DNA from: Streptomyces sp. SN-593
GTDB lineage: Bacteria; Actinomycetota; Actinomycetes; Streptomycetales; Streptomycetaceae
Length of the DNA: 64,000 nt
Direction: 5' to 3'
Assembly: GCF_016756395.1 (NCBI RefSeq)
Contig: NZ_AP018365.1
Location: forward strand, 7,444,001-7,508,000
The first letter of the stretch is position 1. Every line of letters starts with the position of its first letter. The position numbers and the translations under genes are program-made. Below, one piece after another: positions 34,273 through 42,547 of the stretch. The notes under the pieces are model-generated. The model was given only the letters and a program-made list of their open reading frames with translations. It was not told where the DNA came from and searched no databases.

Positions 34273-34950
34273 TCAGCCGGTCGCGGACCTGCTGTGCACG
34301 ACGGTGTACGTGTTCGCGTCCCGCGCGGTCACCAGCGAGCGGACGTGCTCCCGGCCGCGCCGCACGCTCGCCGGGCGGTTCTCCTCCGGCAGCCGGTGGA
34401 AGGCGTCGTACGCCTCCTTGCTGTCCCACTGCGCGTAGTTGACGACGGTCTCGCCGTCCAGTCCGCGCAGGATCGTGTGGGAGCGGTGCCCGCGGTGGGT
34501 GAGCACCCACTCCTCGGGCTGGGCGAGGGTGTCGACCAGGTCCTTCTGGTCGACCGGGTCCACGTCGAAGACGACGATCACCGTGTAGGCGTCGTCCTCG
34601 GCGGAGACCTCCACCCTCTCCAGGTCCGGATGCAGCCGGGAGGCGACCACCTCGGTCTGCAACAGGCGGATGGAGGTGGCGAGTTCGTTGAACAGCGGCA
34701 CCGTGTGGTGCTGGAAGCCCTCGCCGGCGTACCGGGCCTTGAGATCCTCCAGGCTGCGCCACTGGATGTAGTTGGCGGTGCCGTGGGCGTCCTGCCCGCT
34801 GTGCAGGGTGGAGGAGATCCACCCGGGGTAGTCGGCGTTGTCGATGATGTCCCGCATCACGTCGAGCAGCCGGTCCTGGCCCTGCCGGGTCTCGGTGCGG
34901 AAGAGGTTGAGCACGGTCAGGTAGCCGTCGTCGGGTGAGAGGAAGGGCAT
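34273..34950 (-). CDS. Double-ABM-domain oxygenase (JadG/AlpJ/GilOII-like candidate)
   Basis: 225 aa with two antibiotic-biosynthesis-monooxygenase ferredoxin-like domains: domain 1 about 10-95 (YLTVLNLFRTETRQGQDRLL, ISSTLHSGQDAHGTANYIQW) and domain 2 about 115-205 (YTVIVVFDVDPVDQKDLVDT, HTILRGLDGETVVNYAQWDS). Start ATG 34950 after a GGGAGA-type site. In angucycline clusters, ABM proteins of this size (JadG, GilOII, AlpJ) oxidatively open the B ring, using reduced flavin. That role is inferred from family and neighbourhood; cofactor-free quinone-forming ABM oxygenases are the alternative. Confidence 0.75.
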   Translation of the reverse strand: MPFLSPDDGYLTVLNLFRTETRQGQDRLLDVMRDIIDNADYPGWISSTLHSGQDAHGTANYIQWRSLEDLKARYAGEGFQHHTVPLFNELATSIRLLQTEVVASRLHPDLERVEVSAEDDAYTVIVVFDVDPVDQKDLVDTLAQPEEWVLTHRGHRSHTILRGLDGETVVNYAQWDSKEAYDAFHRLPEENRPASVRRGREHVRSLVTARDANTYTVVHSRSATG

Positions 34951-35039
34951 GGCGGTCTCCCGGGAAGGGGTGGGCGGGGTACGGCGGTGGCCGGCAGGAG
35001 CGGCCTCGACGCCGTGCTGGCGGAGAGGGGGACGGACCG

Positions 35040-36050
35040 TCAGGCGACGACGGCCTCGACGACGCTGCAGTGGCCGCCGGGGACGACCCGGTTCAGCCGC
35101 AGGCCGGCGTCCGCGAGCAGCACCGCGAACTCCGCCTCGGTGCGCTGGCGGCCACCGCACAGCAGGAGCATGTCCAGGTCCATCAGCTTCACGTTCAGGG
35201 CGGGGCGGTCGGTCGGCAGCACCGCCTCGACCAGCAGCACCCGCCCGTGCTCGGGCAGCACCGCGCGCACCTTGGACAGCAGGCGCACCGAGGGCTCGTC
35301 GTCCCAGTCGTGGATGATGTTGGAGAGCAGGTAGGCGTCGCCGCCGGCCGGCACGGCGTCGAAGAAACTGCCGCCCTCCGCGGTGGCGCGCTCGGCGACA
35401 CCCGCCTCCTTGAACACCGGTCCGGACTCGGCGACGACCTCCGGCTGGTCGTACAGCACCCCGCGCAGGCCGGGGTTGGCCGCCAGGATCGCGGACAGCA
35501 GGGCGCCTCGGCCGCCGCCGACATCGACGAGCGTGCGCAGGTCCGTGAAGTCGTAGGCGGCGACGATCGACCCGATGATCTGCCGGGACGTCTGGGTCAT
35601 CGCCCGGTCGAACACCCCCAGCACGTGCGGGTGGTCGCGGATGTGGTCCCAGACGGACGCGCCGTGCACGCGCTCGAAGACCGGGGAACCGGTACGGACG
35701 CCGGCGGCCAGCTCGGTCCAGGCGGCCCGCTCGGCGGGCAGCCCGGTCCAGATGGCGAAGTCGCGCAGCGAGACCGGTGAGTCGCTGCGCAGGGCGTCGC
35801 CGAGCTCGGTGAGCGCGAAGACGTGGTGAGGTCGTTCCTCGAACAGCTCGATGTCGGCACCGGCGCGCAGCAGCCGGTAGAGCGTCGGCGCGTGCGCGCC
35901 GATCTCCTCGGCGATCTGGTCGACGGTGCGGGGGCCGGCGGCGAGCGCGTCGGCGACGCCGAGTTCGGCTGTGGCGCTGACAGCCTGCGACAACCAGCCG
36001 GCGGTGGCCAGTTGGAGAATCCGCGCGGGCGTCGGAAGTGGAGCGGACAT
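35040..36050 (-). CDS. O-methyltransferase (hydroxyneurosporene/polyketide type)
   Basis: 336 aa. N-terminal winged-helix dimerisation domain (ILQLATAGWLSQAVSATAEL, ADALAAGPRTVDQIAEEIGA, LYRLLRAGADIELFEE) and C-terminal SAM domain (LVDVGGGRGALLSAILAANP, DAYLLSNIIHDWDDE with the likely base His, VLPEHGRVLLVEAVLP, LCGGRQRTEAEF). Related to DmpM/TcmN/MtmM-type enzymes methylating polyketide phenols. Start MSAPLPTPARI. Confidence 0.88.
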   Translation of the reverse strand: MSAPLPTPARILQLATAGWLSQAVSATAELGVADALAAGPRTVDQIAEEIGAHAPTLYRLLRAGADIELFEERPHHVFALTELGDALRSDSPVSLRDFAIWTGLPAERAAWTELAAGVRTGSPVFERVHGASVWDHIRDHPHVLGVFDRAMTQTSRQIIGSIVAAYDFTDLRTLVDVGGGRGALLSAILAANPGLRGVLYDQPEVVAESGPVFKEAGVAERATAEGGSFFDAVPAGGDAYLLSNIIHDWDDEPSVRLLSKVRAVLPEHGRVLLVEAVLPTDRPALNVKLMDLDMLLLCGGRQRTEAEFAVLLADAGLRLNRVVPGGHCSVVEAVVA

Positions 36051-36517
36051 GGCGAGACAGCCTCCATGAAGGGGGTGCCCGGACCCGGGGGCCCGGCCGT
36101 TCGCGACGGGGGAGCGGTGCGGTGCGCGGGACGGGACAGGGCGCACCGCCCGCGGGCCCTCCGGGGCCCGGTCCGGTCGTCGACCGGGACACGGCCGTTG
36201 GGGAGGGCATGCGCGAGGGCACGGGGTGAGCGGGGGCGGGCTGCGGCAAGCGTGGAGTGGAAGTTCCGAAAGGCTCTGCTCGGAGGGGTCGCTGACGAAC
36301 CGCCGGATTCCGGGCAGGGCGAAGCCGCCCGGAAAAGCGTGACACATGCCGGAGCGGGGCGTCAAAACGCGTGGTCACAAGGGTCGGCGAGCGGACCGGG
36401 GGAGCGGGTGAGCGGCGAGGCGCCCGGGCGGGGGCATCGGCCCTGCGGCCCGTGCGTGCCCTCGCGTTGCGGCGTGCGGCCGCGGCGGGGCCCGCGCCGG
36501 TGCGGCGGTGCGCCCGC
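36051..36517. other. 467-bp gap inside the polyketide operon strand
   Basis: No gene. On the minus strand TTGACG (complement at 36360-36365) lies about 310 bp before the methyltransferase start and could be a -35 element for a separate promoter, but a good -10 is not clear. The rest is GC-rich without strong repeats. Confidence 0.35.
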
Positions 36518-37021
36518 TCACGGCCGGCCGGGCCGGGGCGGCAGGTCGCCGCGGCTCCACACCAGGCGGATGGCCAGGGCGCGCAGCCGCCAACCGTCCG
36601 GGGTGCGGACCGCGCGGGCCGTGATCCGGCTGCCGGTTCGCAGGTCCGCGCGGCCGGATTCCGGCGGATGCACGTGGGTCACCAGCAGCCCCGCGGCCAA
36701 CTCGGCCGTGTCGCCGTCGAGGTCCACCACGTGGTTGGTGCTGGTGTGGTGGGTGCGCGCCCAGTGCGCCTTGGCGGCCCGCTGGAACTCCGCCAGCCCG
36801 GCCAGCCCCTGGTGCCCGCTCACCGGGAACTCCAGGTCCAGGTCCGGCGTGAACAGCGTGCCGTACCAGGTGTCCTGGCGTGGCTCGGAGGAGGACAGGC
36901 CGTCGAAGTCCAGCAGGTAGCGGTCGAGGAGGCCGCTGATCTCGGAACGGTCGAGCAGCGCGGCCACGGCGCGGGAGGGAGGGGCGGAGGCGGCGACGGG
37001 GGCGGAAGCGCGGTCGCTCAT
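36518..37021 (-). CDS. SnoaL/NTF2-like protein
   Basis: 167 aa; single cone-fold SnoaL_4-type domain from about residue 20 (AVAALLDRSEISGLLDRYLL, DFDGL, LFTPDLDLEFPVSGHQGLAG, HTSTNHVVDLDGDTAELAAG, GSRITARAVRTPDGWRLRAL). In polyketide clusters such proteins are cyclases, dehydratases or non-enzymatic partners of oxygenases. ATG overlaps the stop of the FAD oxygenase gene by 4 bp, so it is co-translated with it. Confidence 0.82.
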   Translation of the reverse strand: MSDRASAPVAASAPPSRAVAALLDRSEISGLLDRYLLDFDGLSSSEPRQDTWYGTLFTPDLDLEFPVSGHQGLAGLAEFQRAAKAHWARTHHTSTNHVVDLDGDTAELAAGLLVTHVHPPESGRADLRTGSRITARAVRTPDGWRLRALAIRLVWSRGDLPPRPGRP

Positions 37022-38694
37022 GGTGACGAGGGCCTTCCGGTGGCGGATCGGGCCGGCGGGCCGAACCAGCGGCGCAGCGACCTGCGCGCGGCGGCCAGCG
37101 CCCGGGCGGGTGTCGGGTCCTGGCCGGCTGCCCAGGCGACGACCCCGTCGGGACGCACCAGCGCGGCGCCGACGCCCGCCAGCCGTTCGGCGTCGGCGCC
37201 CGAGGTCCGCGCACGGACGTGGCGCACCCGGCCCGCCCAGGGGGCGACGGCCCGGGCCAGCCGCTCGCCGTGCCGGGCGTCACCGGTCAGGTCCAGCAGC
37301 ACACCGCGCCCGTCGCGCAGCAGCGCGGCACTGCTGGTGACCTCCGCGGGCAGGTCCGGGCGGGTGCGCAGCGGGAGGTGGGGCAGCAGTCCGCCGGCCA
37401 GCGGGTGGCCACCGTCCAGGTCGTAGCGGGTGTCGAGGCCGCTGACCGCGCCCGCCAGGTGCCGGCGTGCCGGCGGGAGCGCGATCAGTTCCTCGAACAC
37501 CGCCCGCACCGGATCGACGTCGGGCCCGCCGAGCAGCAGCAGCGCCTGCGCCCGGACGGACGTGAGGACCTGCCGCCCCACCGGGTGCCGTTCGGCGTGG
37601 TAGCTGTCCAGGAGCAGGTCGGCGAAGGCGGGTGAGCCGGCGGCCTCCGCGCGTACCGCGGCCGCGAGCTTCCAGCCGAGGTTGAACGCGTCCTGGAGGC
37701 CCAGGTTGAGCGCCTGCCCGCCGACCGGAAGGTGCCGGTGGGCTGCGTCGCCGGCGAACAGCACGCGCCCGTCGCGGTAGTGGGCGAGCTGGCGCGCCGC
37801 GTCGTCGAAGGAGCCGGCCCACAGCGGGGCGCCGTGCCCGATCTCCTCGCCGGTGACGCGCTTCCAGGTGTCCGCGACGGTCGCGAACGCGGTGGAACGG
37901 CCGGGGGAGGGCTGCGCCCCGAACTCGTGCACCATCACCCGCGTCACGCCGTCGCCCCGCCGGGAGGCGATCGCGAGGCCCCGCTCCAGCCGCTCGAAGC
38001 GCCGGTCGGGGATGTCCAGGCCGGCCACGTCCGCGCGCAGCAGCTCGCGCTCGGCGGGCAGCCCGGGGAAGTCCGCGCCCAGCACCTCGCGCACGGTGCT
38101 GTCCTGCCCGTCGGCCGCCACGGCGTAGCGGGCCCGTATCCGGGTGGTGGTGCCGTCCGGGGTGCGCGCGAGCAGGTCGACGTGGCCGGCGTCCTGTTCG
38201 ACGCCGTGCACCTCGTGGCCGCGCAGGACCCGGACGCCGAGGTCGGCCGCCCAGGACGCGAGGTGCGCCTCGGTCGCGGTCTGCGGTGCCTTCCACTGGC
38301 CCGCGTACGGCCCCGGGCCGGCCAGGTCCAGCGGGATTCCGCCGAAGTGGCCGCGCGAGTCGTGGGGGAGGGCGCCGAAAGCGGCCAGCAGGCCCCGGCT
38401 GTCGAGGAGTTCGAGGGTGCGGGCGTTCAGTGTGGAGGCCCGCGACTCTGTGGTCGGCTCGACCAGCCGCTCCACCACGAGCACGTCGGCGCCGCCCAGC
38501 CGCAGCTCGCCGGCCAGCAGCAGCCCCACCGGTCCGGCGCCCACCACGACGGCGTCGGCGTGGAGTCCGGGGATGGCGGGTTCGGGGGTGCGGGGTTCGG
38601 CGGTGCGGGCGCCGGGGGCGCGCCGCCCGGGAACGCGGGTGCCGGGGGCGTTCGCGCCGGCGCCGGGGGTGCGGTCCGTCGAGGCCACGCTCAC
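37018..38694 (-). CDS. FAD-dependent aromatic polyketide oxygenase (UrdM/JadF/PgaE class)
   Basis: 558 aa from GTG 38694 (GTGA overlap with the aromatase stop). A 45-residue low-complexity N-terminus precedes the PHBH-type fold: ADAVVVGAGPVGLLLAGELR, RASTLNARTLELLDSRGLLA, YAVAADGQDSTVREVLGADF (DG motif), VLFAGDAAHRHLPVGGQALN, LGLQDAFNLGWKLAAAV; C-terminal thioredoxin-like domain. NADPH/O2-dependent hydroxylation of a tetracyclic intermediate. Position right after the aromatase matches urdM/jadF in angucycline clusters. Confidence 0.88.
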   Translation of the reverse strand: MSVASTDRTPGAGANAPGTRVPGRRAPGARTAEPRTPEPAIPGLHADAVVVGAGPVGLLLAGELRLGGADVLVVERLVEPTTESRASTLNARTLELLDSRGLLAAFGALPHDSRGHFGGIPLDLAGPGPYAGQWKAPQTATEAHLASWAADLGVRVLRGHEVHGVEQDAGHVDLLARTPDGTTTRIRARYAVAADGQDSTVREVLGADFPGLPAERELLRADVAGLDIPDRRFERLERGLAIASRRGDGVTRVMVHEFGAQPSPGRSTAFATVADTWKRVTGEEIGHGAPLWAGSFDDAARQLAHYRDGRVLFAGDAAHRHLPVGGQALNLGLQDAFNLGWKLAAAVRAEAAGSPAFADLLLDSYHAERHPVGRQVLTSVRAQALLLLGGPDVDPVRAVFEELIALPPARRHLAGAVSGLDTRYDLDGGHPLAGGLLPHLPLRTRPDLPAEVTSSAALLRDGRGVLLDLTGDARHGERLARAVAPWAGRVRHVRARTSGADAERLAGVGAALVRPDGVVAWAAGQDPTPARALAAARRSLRRWFGPPARSATGRPSSP

Positions 38695-39635
38695 CGCCTG
38701 CCTTCCGCGTAGGCGCGGGCGAGGTCGAGCGTCGCCCTGCTGTTGGCGCTCAGGGCGCCGTGGACGTAGGAGCGCGCCGCGGCGACGTCCGCGTCCGGGC
38801 CGAGGACGCCGCCGATCGCCTCGGGCTTCAGCACGACCGTGTGCCGGGAGGCCGCGGCCACGCCGTTCCGGTCCTCGGTGAACGTCCACAGCCCGGTGTG
38901 CACCGCCAGCAGCGCCGGCAGCGTGACCTGCTTGTACGCGATCCGGTCGGGAGCGAGGCACACGCGGTGGGACTTGGTGGTGTGGGTGCTGCCGTCCTTC
39001 GCCCGCGTGTCCATCTCCAGGGTCTGGAGGCCGGGGGTGTCCTCGGTGAGCTTCACCCGGGCGACGTGCGGCAGCCGGCTCTCCCACCGGTCGGCCTCGT
39101 CGATGAAGTCGTAGACGTCCTTCAGCGCTCCCCCGACGTGCACCACGTCCTCGAAGCTGAACGTCAACTCGGCCGCTTGGTGGGCCCGTTCGACGTTCGC
39201 CCGCAGCCCCTCCAGCTCGACGCGGGAGTTGTGGTCCACGGCGCGGTCGATCCACTCCAGACCCTCGGGAGCGTCGTCCACGGCGCTGTAGTCGTGCAGG
39301 AGGCGGACCTCGGAGGCGTCCTCGCCCCGCGGTTCGACGATCCAGGTGCCGGCCATCCGGGCGACCGGCGGGGTGGAGACCTCCTGGCGGAAGTCGATCC
39401 GCAGGGCGCCGGGGTCGAGCGTGCGGTGCGACGTCCAACTCTTCGGCTCACCACCCGCGGTGGCCCAGATCCGGATCCGCTCCTGGCCGTCGGAGCGCTC
39501 CAGGTGGTCGACGTGGATGGTCGGCGCGAAGATCGTCGGCCAGCCGCCGACGTCGGCGAGCAGTCGGTAGACGGCGGCCGCCGGGGCGGCGACGGTGATG
39601 GTGTGCTCGGTCGCGTGCGTGCCGCGCTGCGGCAT
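38691..39635 (-). CDS. Didomain aromatase/cyclase
   Basis: 314 aa with two SRPBCC (START-like) domains: residues 8-145 (HTITVAAPAAAVYRLLADVG, WPTIFAPTIHVDHLERSDGQ) and 155-305 (LTFSFEDVVHVGGALKDVYD, FIDEADRWESRLPHVARVKL). Two-domain ARO/CYCs act on C9-reduced polyketides to close and aromatise the first ring (ActVII, JadD and UrdL type). Agrees with the C9 ketoreductase gene next to it. Confidence 0.9.
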   Translation of the reverse strand: MPQRGTHATEHTITVAAPAAAVYRLLADVGGWPTIFAPTIHVDHLERSDGQERIRIWATAGGEPKSWTSHRTLDPGALRIDFRQEVSTPPVARMAGTWIVEPRGEDASEVRLLHDYSAVDDAPEGLEWIDRAVDHNSRVELEGLRANVERAHQAAELTFSFEDVVHVGGALKDVYDFIDEADRWESRLPHVARVKLTEDTPGLQTLEMDTRAKDGSTHTTKSHRVCLAPDRIAYKQVTLPALLAVHTGLWTFTEDRNGVAAASRHTVVLKPEAIGGVLGPDADVAAARSYVHGALSANSRATLDLARAYAEGRR

Positions 39636-39705
39636 GGGTCCTCCTGGAACGGGTCGGCGGGCGGCGCCGCGTGGCTGCCCGCGGGGTGGGCGGCGGGCCG
39701 GAGGG

Positions 39706-40620
39706 TCAGAAGTTGCCCAGGCCGCCGCAGACGTTGAGCGCCTGGGAGGTGACCGACGCGGCCGCGTCGGTCACCAGGTAGCCGACGAGGCCGGCGACCT
39801 CCTGCGGGGTGGAGTAGCGGCCGAGCGGGATCTTCGCCTGGAACCGGGTCAGTACGTCGCCCTCGCTGACGTCCCACGCCTGCGCGTAGCCGGCCCGCAC
39901 CCGCTGGGCCATCGGCGTCTCCACGTATCCCGGGCACACCGCGTTGACGGTGATGCCGGTCGGGGCGAGCTCGTTGCCGAGTGCCTTGGTGAAGCCGACC
40001 ACGCCGTGCTTGGAGGCGGAGTAGGGGGCGCCGAGGACCACGCCCTGCTTGCCCGCGGTGGACGCGATGTTCACGATGCGGCCCCAGGGACGCCCGCGCA
40101 GCCCGCCGGTGGTCAGCACCTCCCGGGTGACCAGGAACACGCTGGTGAGGTTGGTGCTGATCACGTCGTGCCAGAGGTCGTCGGCGATGTCGGCGGTCAC
40201 GCCGCCGCCCGAGCGGCCGGCGTTGTTGACGAGGATGTCGACGCCGCCGTACGCCGCAACCGCCCGCGCGACGAAGGCGCGGACGGCGTCCGGGTCGCGC
40301 ACGTCCACCTCGGCGCCGTCCACCGCGAGCCCCTCGGCCCGCAGTTCCCCGACGGTCGCGGCGACGGCCTCGGCGGTGCGCGCGCCGAGGAAGACCCGGT
40401 GGCCCTGGGCGGCCAGCAGCCGGACGACGGCCAGGCCGATGCCGCTGGTGCCGCCGGTGACGAGAGCGACGCGGCGCTGGTCGTCCCGCGGACCGGGGCG
40501 GTCGGGTCGGCCGTCCTGCTCGGGTCGGTCGAGTGGGTGGGGCCGGTCGGCCCGCTCGGGGTGCTTGGGTTGCTCACGGCCGGTCGGGGGCCGGTCCTGC
40601 TGGTGGTCGGTCGGTGCCAC
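39706..40620 (-). CDS. Type II polyketide C9 ketoreductase (ActIII-like SDR)
   Basis: 304 aa. SDR fold: VALVTGGTSGIGLAVVRLLA, VDILVNNAGRSGGG, IVNIASTAGKQGVVLGAPYS, ASKHGVVGF (YxxxK), GITVNAVCPGYVETPMAQRV. The AGYAQAWDVSEGDVLTRFQA, KIPLGRYSTPQEVAGLVGYL segments are typical of ActIII-class enzymes. GTG 40620 is chosen because AAGGAG is 6 bp upstream; it leaves an unusual 35-residue charged, Pro/Arg/Asp-rich N-terminal extension. Confidence 0.9.
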   Translation of the reverse strand: MAPTDHQQDRPPTGREQPKHPERADRPHPLDRPEQDGRPDRPGPRDDQRRVALVTGGTSGIGLAVVRLLAAQGHRVFLGARTAEAVAATVGELRAEGLAVDGAEVDVRDPDAVRAFVARAVAAYGGVDILVNNAGRSGGGVTADIADDLWHDVISTNLTSVFLVTREVLTTGGLRGRPWGRIVNIASTAGKQGVVLGAPYSASKHGVVGFTKALGNELAPTGITVNAVCPGYVETPMAQRVRAGYAQAWDVSEGDVLTRFQAKIPLGRYSTPQEVAGLVGYLVTDAAASVTSQALNVCGGLGNF

Positions 40621-40845
40621 GTCCTGCTCCTTGGGTCCTTGGGTCCTTGGGCCGCGCCCGCCGGCGGGGCGGGGTCCGGCGTGCGCGGCGGGGTGCGGGG
40701 CCACGGCGTGCGGGGGTGCGTGCGGGCCGTTCCGGGTGCTGCGGTCCCGTCTGTCCGGCTCGGTGGCGGTCGGGCGAGGAGGGGACGGGCGGCGGCCCGG
40801 GGCGCGGCGCGAACCCCACGGCGACGGTGACGGCTTCGGCTTCGG

Positions 40846-41121
40846 CTACGACTGCGGTTGCGGAGCCGGGGCCAGCTCGCCGTTGACCGCCTCGATCAGC
40901 GCCCGGGGCGTGGTGTCGGGGGCCAGCGCGTCGTCGCCGAGCGCGATGCCGTACTCGCGCTCGATCCTGCTGCCGGTCTCCAGCAGGGCCAGCGACTCGT
41001 AGCCGAGCGCGCCGAAGTCGGTGTCGAGGATCTCGCCCTCGAGGTCGACGGTCTCGTCTGCGCCCGCGCCCTCGCGCAGGATGCGGCGCAGGTCGTCGAG
41101 GCGGAACGGGATGTGCGTCAT
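40846..41121 (-). CDS. Acyl carrier protein of the type II PKS
   Basis: 91 aa, acidic four-helix ACP. Phosphopantetheine Ser43 in ALGYESLALLETGSRIE, the type II PKS signature (usually GYDSLA). Carries the growing poly-beta-ketone. Lies between KS-beta and ketoreductase as in act/jad/urd clusters. No phosphopantetheinyl transferase gene is in the window. Confidence 0.95.
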   Translation of the reverse strand: MTHIPFRLDDLRRILREGAGADETVDLEGEILDTDFGALGYESLALLETGSRIEREYGIALGDDALAPDTTPRALIEAVNGELAPAPQPQS

Positions 41122-41326
41122 GACGTCCTCTCGTGTGGACGGGTGCGTGCGGGCCCGCACGGCGGGGCGGCGGACCCGGTGGAGGTGGGGGGAAGGGGTG
41201 GGGACGGGAGCGGGGTGAGGCCGGGCGGGGCGCGTCGGGGGACCACCGGAGAGGCCGGACGGGCGGGTGTCCGGGCAGGTCGGCGTCCGGGTGGGCCGGC
41301 GGTCCGGCGGGTCGGACGCGCGGGCG

Positions 41327-42547
41327 TCAGGACGGCTCGGCCCGGCGCACGACCACCGCCGAGTTGAAGCCCCCGTAGCCGCGTGCGACGACCAGGGCGG
41401 TGCGCAGGGCCACCTCGCGGGCCGCGCCGGTGACCAGGTCGATCCGGTAGCCGGGATCGGGCCGGACGTGGACGGTCGGCGGGATGACGCCGTGCCGCAG
41501 GGCGAGCAGCGCGCCGGCGAGATCGAGTGGGGCGCCGCCCGACCCGAGCCTGCCGGTGGTGGTCTTGGGCGCGGTGACCGGGACGGCACCGGGGCCGAAG
41601 ACCGCCGCGAGGGCGTCCGCCTCGACCCGGTCCAGCTCGGGCAGCCCGGCTGCGTCGGCGAACACCACGTCGACCTGGTCCGCCGTCACCCGGGCGTCCG
41701 TCAGGGCGACCTCGATCGCGTACCGCAGGCCCGGCTCGCGCCCGGAGTCCGGCCGCGGGTCGAAGGACGCGCCGTAGCCGGCGATCACGCCGTAGCCGGT
41801 GACGCCGCGCCCGCGCGCGGACACGGCGTCCTCGACCAGGAGGATCGCGCCGCCCTCGCCGGGCACGTGGCCGGAGGCGTCCTTGTCGAAGGGGAGGTAG
41901 GCGCTGTCGGGGGCGTCGCTGGTGGTGAGCCGGTCGCTGGCGAGCTGCGCCACCCAGCCCCACGGGCACAGCGCCGCGTCCACCCCGCCGGAGACGATCA
42001 GCGGGGTGCCCTTGCGGATGAGCCGGCGGGTGTGGGCGAGCGCGTCGAGGCCGCCGGCCTGGTCGCTGACGATGACGCCGGACGGTCCCTTCATGCCGTT
42101 GCGGATGGAGATCTGGCCGCTGTTGACGGCGTAGAACCAGGCGAAGGACTGGTACGCGCTCACGTACTGCCCGCCCTGGCTCCACAGTTTCCTCAGCTCG
42201 TTCTGGCCGAACTCGAAGCCGCCGGAGGAACTGGCGGTGACCACTCCCATGTCGAACGCGGCGTGGTCCGCGGCCGGGTCGATCCCCGCGTCGTCCAGCG
42301 CCCAGTCGGCGGCCACCAGCGCCAGCCGCGTCATGCGGTCGGTCTGGGGGATCAGCCGCCCGGGCAGGTGGTCCTCCGCGACGAACCCGGCGATCTCGCC
42401 GGCCAGCCGCGCGGGATAGCGGTCCGCGTCGAACCGGGTGACCGGGCCGATGGCGCTGCGGCCCTCGACGGTCGCCGACCAGAACGCGTCCGTGCCCAGG
42501 CCGGTGGGCGAGACCACGCCGAGGCCGGTGACCAGTGCGTCGGTCAT
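41327..42547 (-). CDS. Ketosynthase beta / chain length factor
   Basis: 406 aa thiolase fold. Active-site Cys replaced by Gln in VIVSDQAGGLDALAH (the CLF hallmark), VTGLGVVSPTGLGTDAFWSA at the start, DASGHVPGEGGAILLVEDAV, VARGYGGFNSAVVVRR at the end. Forms the KS/CLF heterodimer and sets chain length. Start ATG overlaps the KS-alpha stop by 4 bp. Confidence 0.96.
   Translation of the reverse strand: MTDALVTGLGVVSPTGLGTDAFWSATVEGRSAIGPVTRFDADRYPARLAGEIAGFVAEDHLPGRLIPQTDRMTRLALVAADWALDDAGIDPAADHAAFDMGVVTASSSGGFEFGQNELRKLWSQGGQYVSAYQSFAWFYAVNSGQISIRNGMKGPSGVIVSDQAGGLDALAHTRRLIRKGTPLIVSGGVDAALCPWGWVAQLASDRLTTSDAPDSAYLPFDKDASGHVPGEGGAILLVEDAVSARGRGVTGYGVIAGYGASFDPRPDSGREPGLRYAIEVALTDARVTADQVDVVFADAAGLPELDRVEADALAAVFGPGAVPVTAPKTTTGRLGSGGAPLDLAGALLALRHGVIPPTVHVRPDPGYRIDLVTGAAREVALRTALVVARGYGGFNSAVVVRRAEPS

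Noticed and set aside
31225..34938. Very long rightward open frame (over 1,200 codons) opposite the ABC and LLM genes
   Set aside because: It is the GC-biased shadow of the leftward binding protein, LLM and ABM genes; the translation is low-complexity Gly/Val/Arg/Glu with no domain.
41118..42185. Arg-rich frame opposite to or out of phase with KS-beta
   Set aside because: Shadow frame of the KS-beta gene; no thiolase motifs in that frame.
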